DNA from: Leptodactylus fallax
Lineage: Eukaryota; Chordata; Amphibia; Anura; Leptodactylidae
Assembly: GCA_947044405.1 (NCBI GenBank)
Contig: CAMRHE010000017.1
Span: 11,805,001-11,869,000 of the forward strand
DNA length: 64,000 nt
Direction of reading: 5' to 3'
Positions 1-10,420 of the stretch are shown piece by piece. Positions within the stretch are counted from its first letter, which is position 1. Each line of letters starts with the position of its first letter. The notes beneath the pieces are model-generated. The model did not search any database, was not told the origin of the DNA, and worked only from the letters and a program-made list of their open reading frames with translations. The position numbers and the translations under genes were made by a program.

Positions 1-120
1 TAGGGACTGAAAGTCTGTAGACTTTCTGTGAAGAGCACTGCGGGAAAAACTGCGATGTGCTGTCACCGCGGTTTTTCCCGCATCGCTTTTTTGCCACGGC
101 ACGCCACGTGGGGCCTTAGT
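1..120. repeat. Right end of a foldback repeat, cut by the window edge
   Basis: The block ends in GTGGGGCCTTAG and carries GCGGGAAAAAC and CGCGGTTTTTCCCGC. These words also occur in the right arm of the complete foldback element at 25143-25710. The left arm lies outside the window, and I see no coding content. Confidence 0.6.
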
Positions 121-125
121 CTTAA

Positions 126-896
126 GGGGTTTTCCATCTGCAGGATAGGGGATAACTTGCAGTTCAGTAGGGGTCAGACCACTCAGACTCCCACTGATCG
201 GGGGACTTTCATCCATTACAGTGGGAGAAGCGGAGGTAGATCGCTCGCTATCTTAGGCGCTCTTATTGAAATAAATGGAGCAGTGTGTGTCTGCTGCCTA
301 AGTAGCACTCCATTTCTATTTGTGGTTGGACTCCCGCTGAACTGCAATGATAAGGGATGACTTACTTTCAAGGGAAAACCCCCATTAATAGGCTTTCTTT
401 CATCAAGGGTAAATATTTGGTTTTTGCCCCCCATATGGATTTCTTACATAGTGATCCATTATTCTCCTCTGCCTTGGTGACACACACAATGGGTCTTAAG
501 CCAATATAGTTTATATATGTTCCAAGTGTGCATGTGCAAGATATGGTTCATGACCCACCAATCCCCAGTAGCTTTGCCTATGAAGGGGAAGAAAAATAAA
601 AAGGATCTGTATAGTGTATGTATTCCACAATGTAGATTTGAGGGGTAAAAGTGGGTGTGGTGGACCCCATGGTCCTCCTGTAAGGTATAGGTTGTTGCAT
701 TAGTAACTGCTGGATAACTCAATACAATTGTTAAATGTTAATCGGTCGTGATCGCCGCATCGCCTATGGTATTTGCAGACAGTGGCATATTGTTTGGTCT
801 CATCGTAAGTCAATGGGAAGGGGCATCTTGGTCACAATGGATCCCGTAAAAATAGAAACCATGACCCTAGTGTGATCAAAGCCTTAACCCAATGAC
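126..896. other. Intergenic stretch without recognisable gene
   Basis: No open frame here resembles a known protein. Part of 140-210 vaguely resembles the dispersed repeat with a 'gatcggggg' core seen elsewhere in the window, but it is too degraded to assign. Otherwise I see nothing. Confidence 0.4.
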
Positions 897-1358
897 CCTA
901 CAATCAGGGGCGTAGCTACCGGGGTAGCAGTGGTAGCGACTGCCACAGGGCCCGGAACATTACGGGGCCCGGAGCCCTGTGGCAGTTGCTACCGCGAACC
1001 CCACGAACACTGCTATCGTTATACTCCGAGGTCTTTTGAGACCCCCGAGTATAACGATCGGGGGCCCAGGGGAGGTGAGCGAACATAAAAAACACAGTAA
1101 CTCACCTCTCCGCAGGCTTCGGGCCTGTTTGGTGACGTCCCAGACGTCAGCCGACGTCATTATGCGTCGCGACGTCGGCCTGGATCGCGCGAGATCCGAC
1201 AAGATGGCCGAAGTAGCGCACGGGAGTGCACCGGAGCGAGGAAGAGGTAAGTTGCAGTGTTTTCTATGTTTGTATCCTCCCCTGGGTCTCCGATCATTAT
1301 ACTCTGGGGTCTGAAAAGACTCCAGAGTATAATAATCGTTCATGGGTGGTCCACAATG

Positions 1359-2612
1359 GGGCATAATACTGTGTGCAGGGGCCACTATGGGGCAAACTAC
1401 TGTGTGCAGGGGCCTCTATGGGGCAAACTACTGTGTGCAGGGGCCTCTATGGGGCAAACTACTGTGTGCAGGGGCTACTATGGGGAAAACTACTGTGTGC
1501 AGGGGCCACTATGGGGCAAACTACTGCGTGCAGGGGCCACTATGGGGCAAACTACTGCGTGCAGGGGCCACTATGGGGCAAACTACTGTGTGCAGGGGCC
1601 ACTATGGGGCAAACTACTGCGTGCAGGGGCCACTATGGGGCAAACTACTGCGTGCAGGGGCCACTATGGGGCAAACTACTGCGTGCAGGGGCCACTATGG
1701 GGCAAACTACTGCGTGCAGGGGCCACTATGGGGCAAACTACTGCGTGCAGGGGCCACTATGGGGCAAACTACTGCGTGCAGGGGCCACTATGGGGCAAAC
1801 TACTGCGTGCAGGGGCCACTATGGGGCAAACTACTGCGTGCAGGGGCCACTATGGGGCAAACTACTGCGTGCAGGGGCCACTATGGGGCAAACTACTGCG
1901 TGCAGGGGCCACTATGGGGCAAACTACTGCGTGCAGGGGCCACTATGGGGCAAACTACTGCGTGCAGGGGCCACTATGGGGCAAACTACTGCGTGCAGGG
2001 GCCACTATGGGGCAAACTACTGCGTGCAGGGGCCACTATGGGGCATAATACTGCGTGCAGGGGCCACTATGGGGCAAACTACTGCGTGCAGGGGCCACTA
2101 TGGGGCAAACTACTGCGTGCAGGGGCCACTATGGGGCAAACTACTGCGTGCAGGGGCCACTATGGGGCAAACTACTGCGTGCAGGGGCCACTATGGGGCA
2201 AACTACTGCGTGCAGGGGCCACTATGGGGCAAACTACTGCGTGCAGGGGCCACTATGGGGCAAACTACTGCGTGCAGGGGCCACTATGGGGCAAACTACT
2301 GCGTGCAGGGGCCACTATGGGGCATAATACTGCGTGCAGGGGCCACTATGGGGCAAACTACTGCGTGCAGGGGCCACTATGGGGCAAACTACTGCGTGCA
2401 GGGGCCACTATGGGGCAAACTACTGCGTGCAGGGGCCACTATGGGGCAAACTACTGCGTGCAGGGGCCACTATGGGGCATAATACTGCGTGCAGGGACCA
2501 CTATGCTGCATAATACCTTGTCCAGGGGCCACTATGGGACATAATACCGTGTGCAGGGGCCACTATGGGACATAATACCGTGTGCAGGGGCCACTATGGG
2601 GCAAAATAGTGT
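1359..2612 (+). repeat. 31-bp minisatellite, about 40 tandem units
   Basis: The unit core is GGGGCCACTATGGGGCA followed by AACTACTGCGTGCA. Units at the left edge vary (GTGTGCAG, CCTCTATGG) and the last few are diverged, while the central block is nearly identical. A variant reading GGGCATAATA recurs at 2041, 2320 and 2475, spaced exactly 9 and 5 units apart, which points to duplication of multi-unit blocks. Because 31 leaves remainder 1 on division by 3, each plus-strand frame reads the same 31-residue repeat and none has a stop, giving three overlapping frames of roughly 260-400 codons. I regard these as arithmetic by-products, not genes. Confidence 0.95.
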
Positions 2613-2631
2613 GCGCAGGAATGCGGTTTGT

Positions 2632-2720
2632 GTGTGGGGGGGGGTTGGGGGTGGTGGCTTGGGGGGTTGGGGGCGGCGACTTGGGAGGGTTGGGGGTGGC
2701 GGGTTGGGGGGGGGGGCCCA
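2632..2720 (+). other. G-rich tract with G-quadruplex potential
   Basis: The plus strand has many runs of 4-12 G separated by short loops (GGGTTGGGGGTGG types), far above the local background. It lies between the minisatellite and the right terminus of the hAT element. Confidence 0.7.
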
Positions 2721-2775
2721 TGTCAAATGTTCGCCTTGGGGCCCAGCCATTCCTAGTTACGCCACTGCTTACAAT

Positions 2776-4333
2776 ACAGAAAGTGCCTTGATTTTCTGTA
2801 ATGGATCCATCACTGTTGCTTATTACTGGCTGCATGCTTTTATTATTGGTAACATAGAGGACTTTTATGTGGCTATTTTTAGGATTGTATCACTGACCTG
2901 GTTTGAAGCGTGACCCCAGGAAGGAAGATGTAATGAAATGTTCTGGAGGATATAATATTATGTCCTAGAACAACGTGAATGTCTCTGGTCATGTTCTGTT
3001 CCTGCCCCAGACAGCCAGCTCCGCTATGTCGGCCATTGACTAGAACACAAGAGGCTTCTTTCATCAGTCATTCCGCTCACATGCCTGGATGCCAGGAGTG
3101 ACTAGTAATGAAGGTAATTAAACATCCGTCTATAATTAATTTCACACACTTCCCTGCCTCTGACAGTCTGGATATACAATCTCGGAGAACGCGGACATGT
3201 GCCGTTACATTCTCCTTGTACTGAGCCCAGTCTACACTATTGTCATCTGCTATCATTTCCTTGCTAAATCTCCTAAATCATTTATGGGAGCTTTCCAAAA
3301 AACAAAACAAAAAAAAAACATTGAATAAAGTGACAGCAATAAAGTTTTTGGGGTCTGCCACCCATTTCATTCTGGCTGAATGATAATAAGGGAGGGAGAG
3401 CTTTCCGCTGTTTCCATATCTCCCATAGGAGTGTATGGATCGACTATGGATTGACCTGGGCCCCACTGACCATGTACTATCTAAAATACCGATTTCATCT
3501 TATGTTGTAGAGAAGCCTTTGGGCCCAATGAGGCTCCAGAGCCCACTAGCGAATGCCACCTCTGCACCCCCTATCTCGACGCCCCTGGGCTTGTCCTCTG
3601 CCCCATATGACTCTGCTTAGGACGTGCTAGCGGGGAGGAATAAGGGACCCCAAACTAGTGATCCATGAGGCCCACGTTATCTAATATTTATTATCTATCC
3701 TGTAGATAGATAAGGTTTTACAACTGTATGTTGTTGGTGAAGAGACGGTACGTCTGCCATTTTGTCTACATTTTCCCTGTGGTGATTCTAGTAATGTAGT
3801 ATCAGGCTACATGCACAAGATCGAGTGTCCATGCCGAGGGGCAATTTCATAGCAGAAAGCATTCAGATAACATATAAATACCATCTGTCCCCCAATGAAT
3901 TTAGTGGGGTTTTCCTTTCTGCTCCGTTCTGATGCCACATAGCAGGATAGGACCTGCTCTATAATCACTGGAACGGAGCACCAGACTCCACATCGGGAGA
4001 GCCTCGGCCTTACACAGCACCATGAGCATAACCACCGGGGTAGCAGAGATAGCAGCTACCGAATAATCTCTACTCAGATGTAACATGCAGTGTTAGTGAT
4101 GGCTATAACATTGGATAGTAAGGGAGTTACCTGTCGCTTTATTCATGTACTGTGACATCATGTGTTTAATCATGCATGGTTACATCATTAAGTTTCCTTT
4201 CCTGTGATGTCACAGTGTCCATCCATGGTGACCTTGTTTGTGTGCAATATGTATGTGTTATGATATATGATATAATGGTGTGCATTATTCCTGTACTGTG
4301 TACTCTGTTGATTATTCCTGTGTCATGATGTTG
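2776..4333. other. Intergenic stretch, mostly single-copy-looking
   Basis: No exon or RNA gene is recognised. A degraded hAT-type terminus (GCCCCTG ending at 3587, with CAGGGGCGTCGAGATAG on the opposite strand) suggests an old element end, but I could not find its partner or a target duplication. 4140-4333 contains loose relatives of the tandem array that follows. Confidence 0.35.
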
Positions 4334-4535
4334 TGTGACATCACTGTGTATATTATGCCTGTACTGTGACATCACTGTATATTATCCCTGTACTGTGACA
4401 TCACTGTGTGTATTATCCCTGCGCTGTGACATCACTGTGTGTATTATCCCTGCGCTGTGACATCACTGTGTGTATTATCCCTGCGCTGTGACATCACTGT
4501 GTGTATTATCCCTGCGCTGTAACATCACTGTGCAT
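4334..4535 (+). repeat. 31-bp tandem repeat, about 7 units
   Basis: Units begin TGTGACATCACTGTG and include TATTATCCCTG. Starts fall at 4334, 4365, 4394, 4425, 4456, 4487 and 4518 (one unit is 29 bp). The sequence is unrelated to the 31-bp minisatellite at 1359. Every unit carries the CRE-like octamer TGACATCA. Confidence 0.85.
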
Positions 4536-5100
4536 CCAGTGCACTGGACTTATTTACCGCTACCTCTTACTGAGGTCACAAAGGTCTCCACAATCCACTA
4601 CAAAGCGTAGTTTGCCTTTCAGGGGACTGAGAAAGCTGGGTGTATGAGTTGGATTGGATTCCGTATCGGCTGTCATGTCAGCTCTTGGTGCTTTGTAGGT
4701 GACATATCTGCATTGTGCTGCCTTTTTATCTCAACTATGCAAAGATAAAAGGACTGATCATCTGTGGCGAGGCCTCTGAGGACACAACATTTCACTTCCT
4801 CCACTACAGCCAGACAGTGAGAAATGTCCCCGATTAATGGCGTTGTCACCTCTTATTGCTGCGTCCTGGTCATTTCTCCTAGACAAAAGGTTAATGAGGA
4901 AAGTGTCTGTATAATGACGGAGTATCAGACATAGAAGTTACTAGTGTCAGATCAATTCCCTCTCCATCTACTAAATTGTCAGGTGATCTTGTAATGTTAC
5001 TTACCTATAAGGAATGGAGGACATTAGAAGGGTTTGTTCAACATTGTACCTTTTACATATAGGGTTGATCTATATAGAAAAGTTGAGACCCTATATAGAA
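4536..5100. other. Intergenic stretch, nothing recognised
   Basis: No gene, RNA or repeat boundary seen. Sequence complexity is normal and there are no long open frames. Confidence 0.35.
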
Positions 5101-5103
5101 ACA

Positions 5104-6793
5104 TTACATTACTTATCCTGTACTGATCCTGAGTTATAAACTGTATTATACTCCAGAGCTGCACTCACTATTCTGCTGGTACAGTCACTGTGTACATACA
5201 TTACATTACTTATCCTGTACTGATTCTGAGTTACATCCTGTATTATACTCCAGAGCTGCACTCACTATTCTGCTGGTACAGTCACTGTGTACATACATTA
5301 CATTACTTATCCTGTACTGATCCTGAGTTACATCCTGTATTATACTCCAGAGCTGCGCTCACTATTCTGCTGGTACAGTCACTGTGTACATACATTACAT
5401 TACTTATCCTGTACTGATCCTGAGTTATATCCTGTATTATACTCCAGAGCTGCGCTCACTATTCTGCTGGTGCAGTCACTGTGTACATACATTACATTAC
5501 TTATCCAGTACTGATCCTGAGTTACATCCTGTATTATACTCCAGAGCTGCGCTCACTATTCTGCTAGTGCAGTCACTGTGTACATTACATTACATTACTT
5601 ATCCTGAGTTATATCCTGTATTATACTCCAGAGCTGCGCTCACTATTCTGCTGGTGCAGTCACTGTGTACATACATTACAATACTTATCCTGTACTGATC
5701 CTGAGTTACATCCTGTATTATACTCCAGAGCTGCACTCATTATTCTGCTGGTGCAGTCACTGTGTACATACATTACATTACTTATCCTGTACTGATCCTG
5801 AGTTACATCCTGTATTATACTCCAGAGCTGCGCTCACTATTCTGCTGGTACAGTCACTGTGTACATACATTACATTACTTATCCTGTACTGATCCTGAGT
5901 TATATCCTGTATTATACTCCAGAGCTGCACTCACTATTCTGCTGGTGCAGTCACTGTGTACATACATTACAATACTTATCCTGTACTGATCCTGAGTTAC
6001 ATCCTGTATTATACTCCAGAGCTGCACTCATTATTCTGCTGGTGCAGTCACTGTGTACATACATTACATTACTTATCCTGTACTGATCCTGAGTTACATC
6101 CTGTATTATACTCCAGAGCTGCACTCATTATTCTGCTGGTGCAGTCACTGTGTACATACATTACATTACTTATCCTGTACTGATCCTGAGTTACATCCTG
6201 TATTATACTCCAGAGCTGCGCTCACTATTCTGCTGGTACAATCACTGTGTACATACATTACATTACTTATCCTGTACTGATCCTGAGTTACATCCTGTAT
6301 TATACTCTAGAGCTGCGCTCACTATTCTGCTGGTGCAGTCACTGTGTACATACATTACATTACTTATCCTGTACTGATCCTGAGTTACATCCTGTATTAT
6401 ACTCCAGAGCTGCGATCATTATTCTGCTGGTACAGTCACTGTGTACATACATTACATTACTTATCCTGTACTGATCCCGAGTTACATCCTGTATTATACT
6501 CCAGAGCTGCACTCACTATTCTGCTGGTGCAGTCACTGTGTACATACATTACATTACTTATCCTGTACTGATTCTGAGTTACATCCTGTATTATACTCCA
6601 GAGCTGCACTCACTATTCTGCTGGTGCAGTCACTGTGTACATACATTACATTACTTATCCTGTACTAATCCTGAGTTACATCCTGTATTATACTCCAGAG
6701 CTGCGCTCACTATTCTGCTGGTACAGTCACTGTGTACATACATTACATTACTTATCCTGTACTGATCCTGAGTTACATCCTGTATTATACTCC
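5104..6793 (+). repeat. 97-bp satellite array, about 17 units
   Basis: The unit includes ACTTATCCTGTACTGATCC, TGTATTATACTCCAGAGCTG and GTCACTGTGTACATACATT. Monomers repeat every 97 bp, and one unit near 5580-5610 has an internal deletion. A block with the variant ATTACAATACTTATCC plus CTGCACTCATT appears at about 5676 and again at about 5967, 291 bp or exactly three units later, so there is local higher-order structure. The 75-codon frames recurring every 97 bp are by-products of the repeat. A second, four-unit block lies at 44014-44404. Confidence 0.95.
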
Positions 6794-7270
6794 TGAGATT
6801 CGCACTATATACACTGTAGTTCAATATTTTTGCATAGCCTGCCGGGCCTAGTTATCTGGTATGATGAATCGAGCGCTGACTGGGGTCTAACCCTTTTGTG
6901 AAACTTCTGGCTGTTTATCATTACACAGTCAGCTTTTCCATTAATTAATTTCTCCTAATGTTTGTGAAAACACGCAGACAGAATGTAGCAAATTGTGTGT
7001 TCATTACACTGAAATAATGAGCTAATGATTTTCTGCCACAAAAGCTCTGCTCCACAGCACATTATTACTGCATGCAGTACCTCTGACCAGCCGCTAGAGA
7101 GCAGCATTGTACCGTAGGAAAACCTTTACTATAAAGCATCCAGCCATGTTGTGATTTAATTCCATACATTTTATTACCGTCCAAGTGATTGCTCTTATAA
7201 TTCCATAGATAATTAGTCATAATCAATGTTACTATACTAATATCATGGCAACATGCACGTTTCTGTAGGA

Positions 7271-7275
<5 letters not shown>
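6794..7275. other. AT-rich intergenic stretch
   Basis: Single-copy-looking sequence between the satellite and the Tc1 element, with AATTAATTT-like words. No gene seen. Confidence 0.35.

Positions 7276-7312
<37 letters not shown>
7276..7312. repeat. (TA)n microsatellite at Tc1 insertion site
   Basis: An uninterrupted TA run ends exactly at the 5' terminus of the Tc1 element. Tc1 elements insert at TA, so the run could be the target or could have expanded from the duplicated TA. A second TA run lies beyond the other end (about 8935-8956). Confidence 0.9.
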
Positions 7313-7315
<3 letters not shown>

Positions 7316-8924
7316 TACAGACCAAAAGTTTGGACACACCTTCTCATTCCAAGAGTTTTCTGTATTTTCATGACTATAAAAATTGTAGATTCACACTGAA
7401 GGCATCAAAACTATGAATTAACACATGTGGAATTATATACTTAACAAAAAACTGTGAAACAACTGAAAATATGTCTTATATTCTAGGTTCTTCAAAGTAG
7501 CCACCTTTTGCTTGGATCACTGCTTTGCACACTCTTGGCATTCTCTTGAGGAGCTTTAAGAGGTAGTCACCTGAAATGGTTTTCACTTCACAGGTGTGCC
7601 CTGTCAGGTTTAATAAGTGGGATTTCTTGCCTTATAAATGGGGTTGGGACCATCAGTTGTGTTGTTCAGAAGTCAGGTGGATACACAGCTGATAGTCCTA
7701 CTGAATGGAGTGTTAGAATTTGTATTATGGCAAGAAAAAAGCAGCTAAGTAAAGAAAAACGAGTGGCCATCATTACTTTAAGAAATGAAGGTCAGTCAGT
7801 CCGAAAAATTGGGAAAACTTTGAAAGTGTCCCCAATTGCAGTGGCCAAAACCATCAAGCGCTACAAAGAAACTGGCTCACATGAGGACCGCCCCAGGAAA
7901 GGAAGACCAAGAGTCACCTCTGCTGCGGAGGATAAGTTCATTCGAGTCACCAGCCTCAGAAATCGCAGGTTAACAGCAGCTCAGGTTAGAGACCAGGTCA
8001 ATGCCACACAGAGTTCTAGCAGCAGACACATCTCTACAACAACTGTTAAGAGGAGACTGTGTGCAGCAGGCCTTCATGGTAAAATAGCTGCTAGGAAACC
8101 ACTGCTAAGGACAGGCAACAAGCACAAGAAGAACACAAGGAATGGACATTAGACCTGTGGAAATCTGTGCTTTGGTCTGATGAGTCCAAATTTGAGATCT
8201 TTGGTTCCAACCACCGTGTCTTTGTGCGACGCAGAAAAGGTGAACGAATGGACTCTACATGCCTGGTTCCCACCGTGAAGCATGGAGGAGGAGGTGTGAT
8301 GGTGTGGGGGTGCTTTGCTGGTGACACTGTTGGGAATTTATTCAAAATTGAAGGAATACTGAACCAGCATGGTTACCACAGCATCTTGCAGCGGCATGCT
8401 ATTCCATCCGGTTTGCGTTTAGTTGGACCATCATTTATTTTTCAACAGGACAATGATCCCAAACACCTCCAGACTGTGTAAGGGCTATTTGACCAAGAAG
8501 GAGAGTGATGGGGTGCTACGCCAGATGACCTGGCCTCCACAGTCACCAGACCTGAACCCAATCGAGATGGTTTGGGATGAGCTGGACCGCAGAGTGAAGG
8601 CAAAAGGGCCAACAAGTGCTAAGCATCTCTGGGAACTCCTTCAAGACTGTTGGAAGACCATTTCAGGTGACTACCTCTTGAAGCTCATCAAGAGTATGCC
8701 AAGAGTGTGCATAGCAGTAATCAAAGCAAAAGGTGGCTACTTTGAAGAACCTAGAATATAAGACATATTTTCAGTTGTTTCACACTTTTTTGTTAAGTAT
8801 ATAATTCCACATGTGTTAATTCATAGTTTTGATGCCTTCAGTGTGAATCTACAATTTTTATAGTCATGAAAATACAGAAAACTCTTGGAATGAGAAGGTG
8901 TGTCCAAACTTTTGGTCTGTATTG
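7313..8924 (+). mobile_element. Tc1/mariner element, apparent DD38E type, inactivated
   Basis: The termini are CAGTACAGACCAAAAGTTTG and its inverse (one mismatch). The 5' flank is TA; the expected 3' TA now reads TG. The inverted arms are very long, about 268 bp each (7313-7580 and 8657-8924), with only a few differences. The right arm covers the last ~35 codons of the transposase. The coding region is frame-shifted (see the pseudogene entry). An internally deleted relative sits at 43348-44013. The spacing between the second catalytic Asp and the Glu is 38 residues after allowing for a 2-bp deletion, which would match the DD38E branch described in animals (Intruder). That assignment is inferred from spacing alone. 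Confidence 0.9.
7727..8761 (+). pseudogene. Tc1 transposase pseudogene, two frame breaks
   Basis: Once encoded a DDE transposase that cuts and rejoins the element at its inverted ends. 7727-8152 keeps the N-terminal paired-like DNA-binding region (start MARKKQLSKEKR) and the AT-hook-like GRPR. The frame then ends early at RNGH-stop because an internal segment is missing. 8167-8481 continues in another frame with the first catalytic motif (WSDESKFEIFG), the KHGGGGVMVWGCF block and QQDNDPKH. A 2-bp loss near 8465-8475 moves the rest to a third segment containing [18 protein letters not shown] and ending YFEEPRI-stop at 8761. The three pieces cover the whole family domain order, so the copy is a recent casualty rather than an old fossil. 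It cannot make a functional protein as it stands. Confidence 0.92.
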
Positions 8925-8956
8925 TGTGTGTGTTATATATATATATATATATATAT

Positions 8957-9215
8957 CTGTGATTTGCATTGGTGCCTTGCAACGCAGGAGTCCTGAGTTC
9001 GAAACCAGCCGAGGACAACATCTGCGAGGAGTTTGTATGTTCTCCCCGTTTTTGCATGGGTTTCCTCCGGGTACTCCGGTTTCCTCTCACACGCCAAAGA
9101 CAAATGGATAGGGAAAGTAGATTGTGAGCCCTATATGGGACAGTGATTGTATATGTATGTAAAGCGCTGCGGAATATGTTGGCGCTATAGAAGTAAGCAT
9201 ATATATAATGCACTC
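8957..9215 (+). repeat. tRNA-derived SINE, 5'-truncated (copy A)
   Basis: It contains a B-box-like GAGTTCGAAACC, then the body words GGAGTTTGTATGTTCTCCCC and GGTTTCCTCCGGGTACTCCG, ending AAAGCGCTGCGGAATATGTT and GGCGCTATAG. The tRNA A-box part is missing, replaced by the TA run. Related copies lie at 30450-30713 (minus) and 33690-33880 (plus). Confidence 0.8.
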
Positions 9216-9236
9216 ACTTTTCCAAATAAAAATATT

Positions 9237-9632
9237 TGGCAACTGGTCACTAGGAGGCGCTATAGACAAGAAGAGTTGTCCATAGCTGCAAAGAAGCGCA
9301 GCCGCACAGGGACACCAGTAGCCAAAAACAGTATTGCCTACTTTCGGTAACATGGCCACTTCCCATTCCCAATGGCGATTGCACTGTGCAATTTGTGTAA
9401 GCCTAATGTGCATTAGCGCAATAAAAATGTTTGTTTCATGGCTTCTACAGCTTTATATCGTCTCCATTTTTTCTGAGGCATCAAAGAAAGATCTGTGCAC
9501 ACCATGAGCATGAACCTCGCCAAATGATAAGAAATTCTGCATGTAATACTGTTTTTGGCCACTGGTGTCACTGTACTCTGAGGCTACTGGCTGATGTTTC
9601 CCTGTTCTCCTCTATAGCACCTCCTGGCAACT
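9237..9632. repeat. Foldback MITE
   Basis: The left end has GGCAACTGGTCACTAGGAGG and CGCTATAG; the right end has CTATAGCACCTCCTGGCAAC, so the ends pair in inverted orientation. The interior also has inverted words (CCAGTAGCCAAAAACAG against CTGTTTTTGGCCACTGG). No coding capacity. Confidence 0.65.
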
Positions 9633-9789
9633 TTTTTCCATTGAGTACAAACAGCTAAAATTCTATATTAAAGGCTTTTGAGAGTCAGTTTTGCACCAGT
9701 CAGATATTTATGACCTGCCCTGAGGATCAGACGACCTCGGTGCTGTCACGTTTTCATTGTATTTTGCAGATGTAAACAAGTAGAGACCT

Positions 9790-9960
9790 ATATAGGAGTT
9801 TTCCAAGACTTGATATTAATGGTGAACCCTTAGGATAGATCATCATTATCAAATCAGTGGGGATCTGACACCTGGCACCCCACAGATCAGCTGTCTGGGG
9901 GCATTGTGCTCTGTAATAGCACAGCAAAGCCACTACACCATGTTCAACGGCATCTGCCTC
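9790..9960. repeat. Fragment of dispersed 'gatagatcatca' MITE
   Basis: Words such as TTAGGATAGATCATCA and GGGGATCTGACACC match the more complete copies at 20473-20835 and 51127-51424. Only one side is preserved. Confidence 0.5.
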
Positions 9961-9963
9961 TGG

Positions 9964-10420
9964 AGATGAGCGAACCAGGTACATTTATGAATTTTCCAAA
10001 AATGTCAAACTTTCCTGAACTCAAGATTTTTGGAATTCGCCACCGACAAATCAGTATTATATTCTGCGGTCTCTTAAGATGTAGACCCAGAAGAGGTGCA
10101 AAAATAATAGTCATGCTCTCCATCCATCATCGTCTTCTGGGCTTCCTTACGGTGTTTGTTCTTGGGTGTCTCCTGGGTGATATTAGAGGCCCCAGAGGCT
10201 GGCTGAGAGCGATCACGTGGGGCGCATTAATGTTATGGTGCTCTGACGCAAGCATTGTGATGTCGAGGTGCACCACATGACCGCTGAGGCCCAATCACAT
10301 GCCTCAGTAGTACTCCAAGGTGGCTGACGTTACCCGGGAGACTTGAAGACACCTGAGTACGAACACCGTGAGAAAGCACAGAAGAGGTGACAGAAGGTAC
10401 AAGTTTAGTCCAAAATAAAA
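9964..10420 (+). repeat. Hairpin-bearing dispersed repeat, copy A
   Basis: Begins GAGATGAGCGAACC, then has a degenerate form of the recurrent palindrome (ATATTCTGCGGTCTC) and a CpG-bearing right part with words like CTGAGGCCCAATCACA. It shares order and words with copies at 23150, 28494, 29630, 35930 and 49427. Confidence 0.55.

Larger units (their letters stand above)
905..2767 (+). mobile_element. Non-autonomous hAT element containing a minisatellite
   Basis: The left end is CAGGGGCGTAGCTA and the right end is TAGTTACGCCACTG, which form an imperfect terminal inverted repeat. The flanks are cctacaat (897-904) and cttacaat (2768-2775), an 8-bp target duplication with one mismatch; 8 bp is the hAT hallmark. 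The interior has a GC-rich left part with a palindrome at about 1019-1056, a second palindrome at about 1297-1335, the 31-bp array, and a very G-rich right part. No transposase is present, so mobility would have depended on a related autonomous element. The same termini recur at 24294-27012 and, degraded, at 15260 and 59470. Confidence 0.85.

Noticed and set aside
1257..2544. Three overlapping plus-strand frames of 263-400 codons as repetitive proteins
   Set aside because: They follow automatically from a stop-free 31-bp unit read in three frames; no promoter, splice sites or homology.
1359..2612. CRISPR array
   Set aside because: Units are contiguous with no unique spacers, and the DNA is vertebrate.
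5190..6765. Seventeen 75-codon genes
   Set aside because: Identical frames every 97 bp, created by the satellite monomer.
8996..9010. tRNA gene (B-box GAGTTCGAAACC)
   Set aside because: Belongs to a 5'-truncated SINE; no A-box or cloverleaf.
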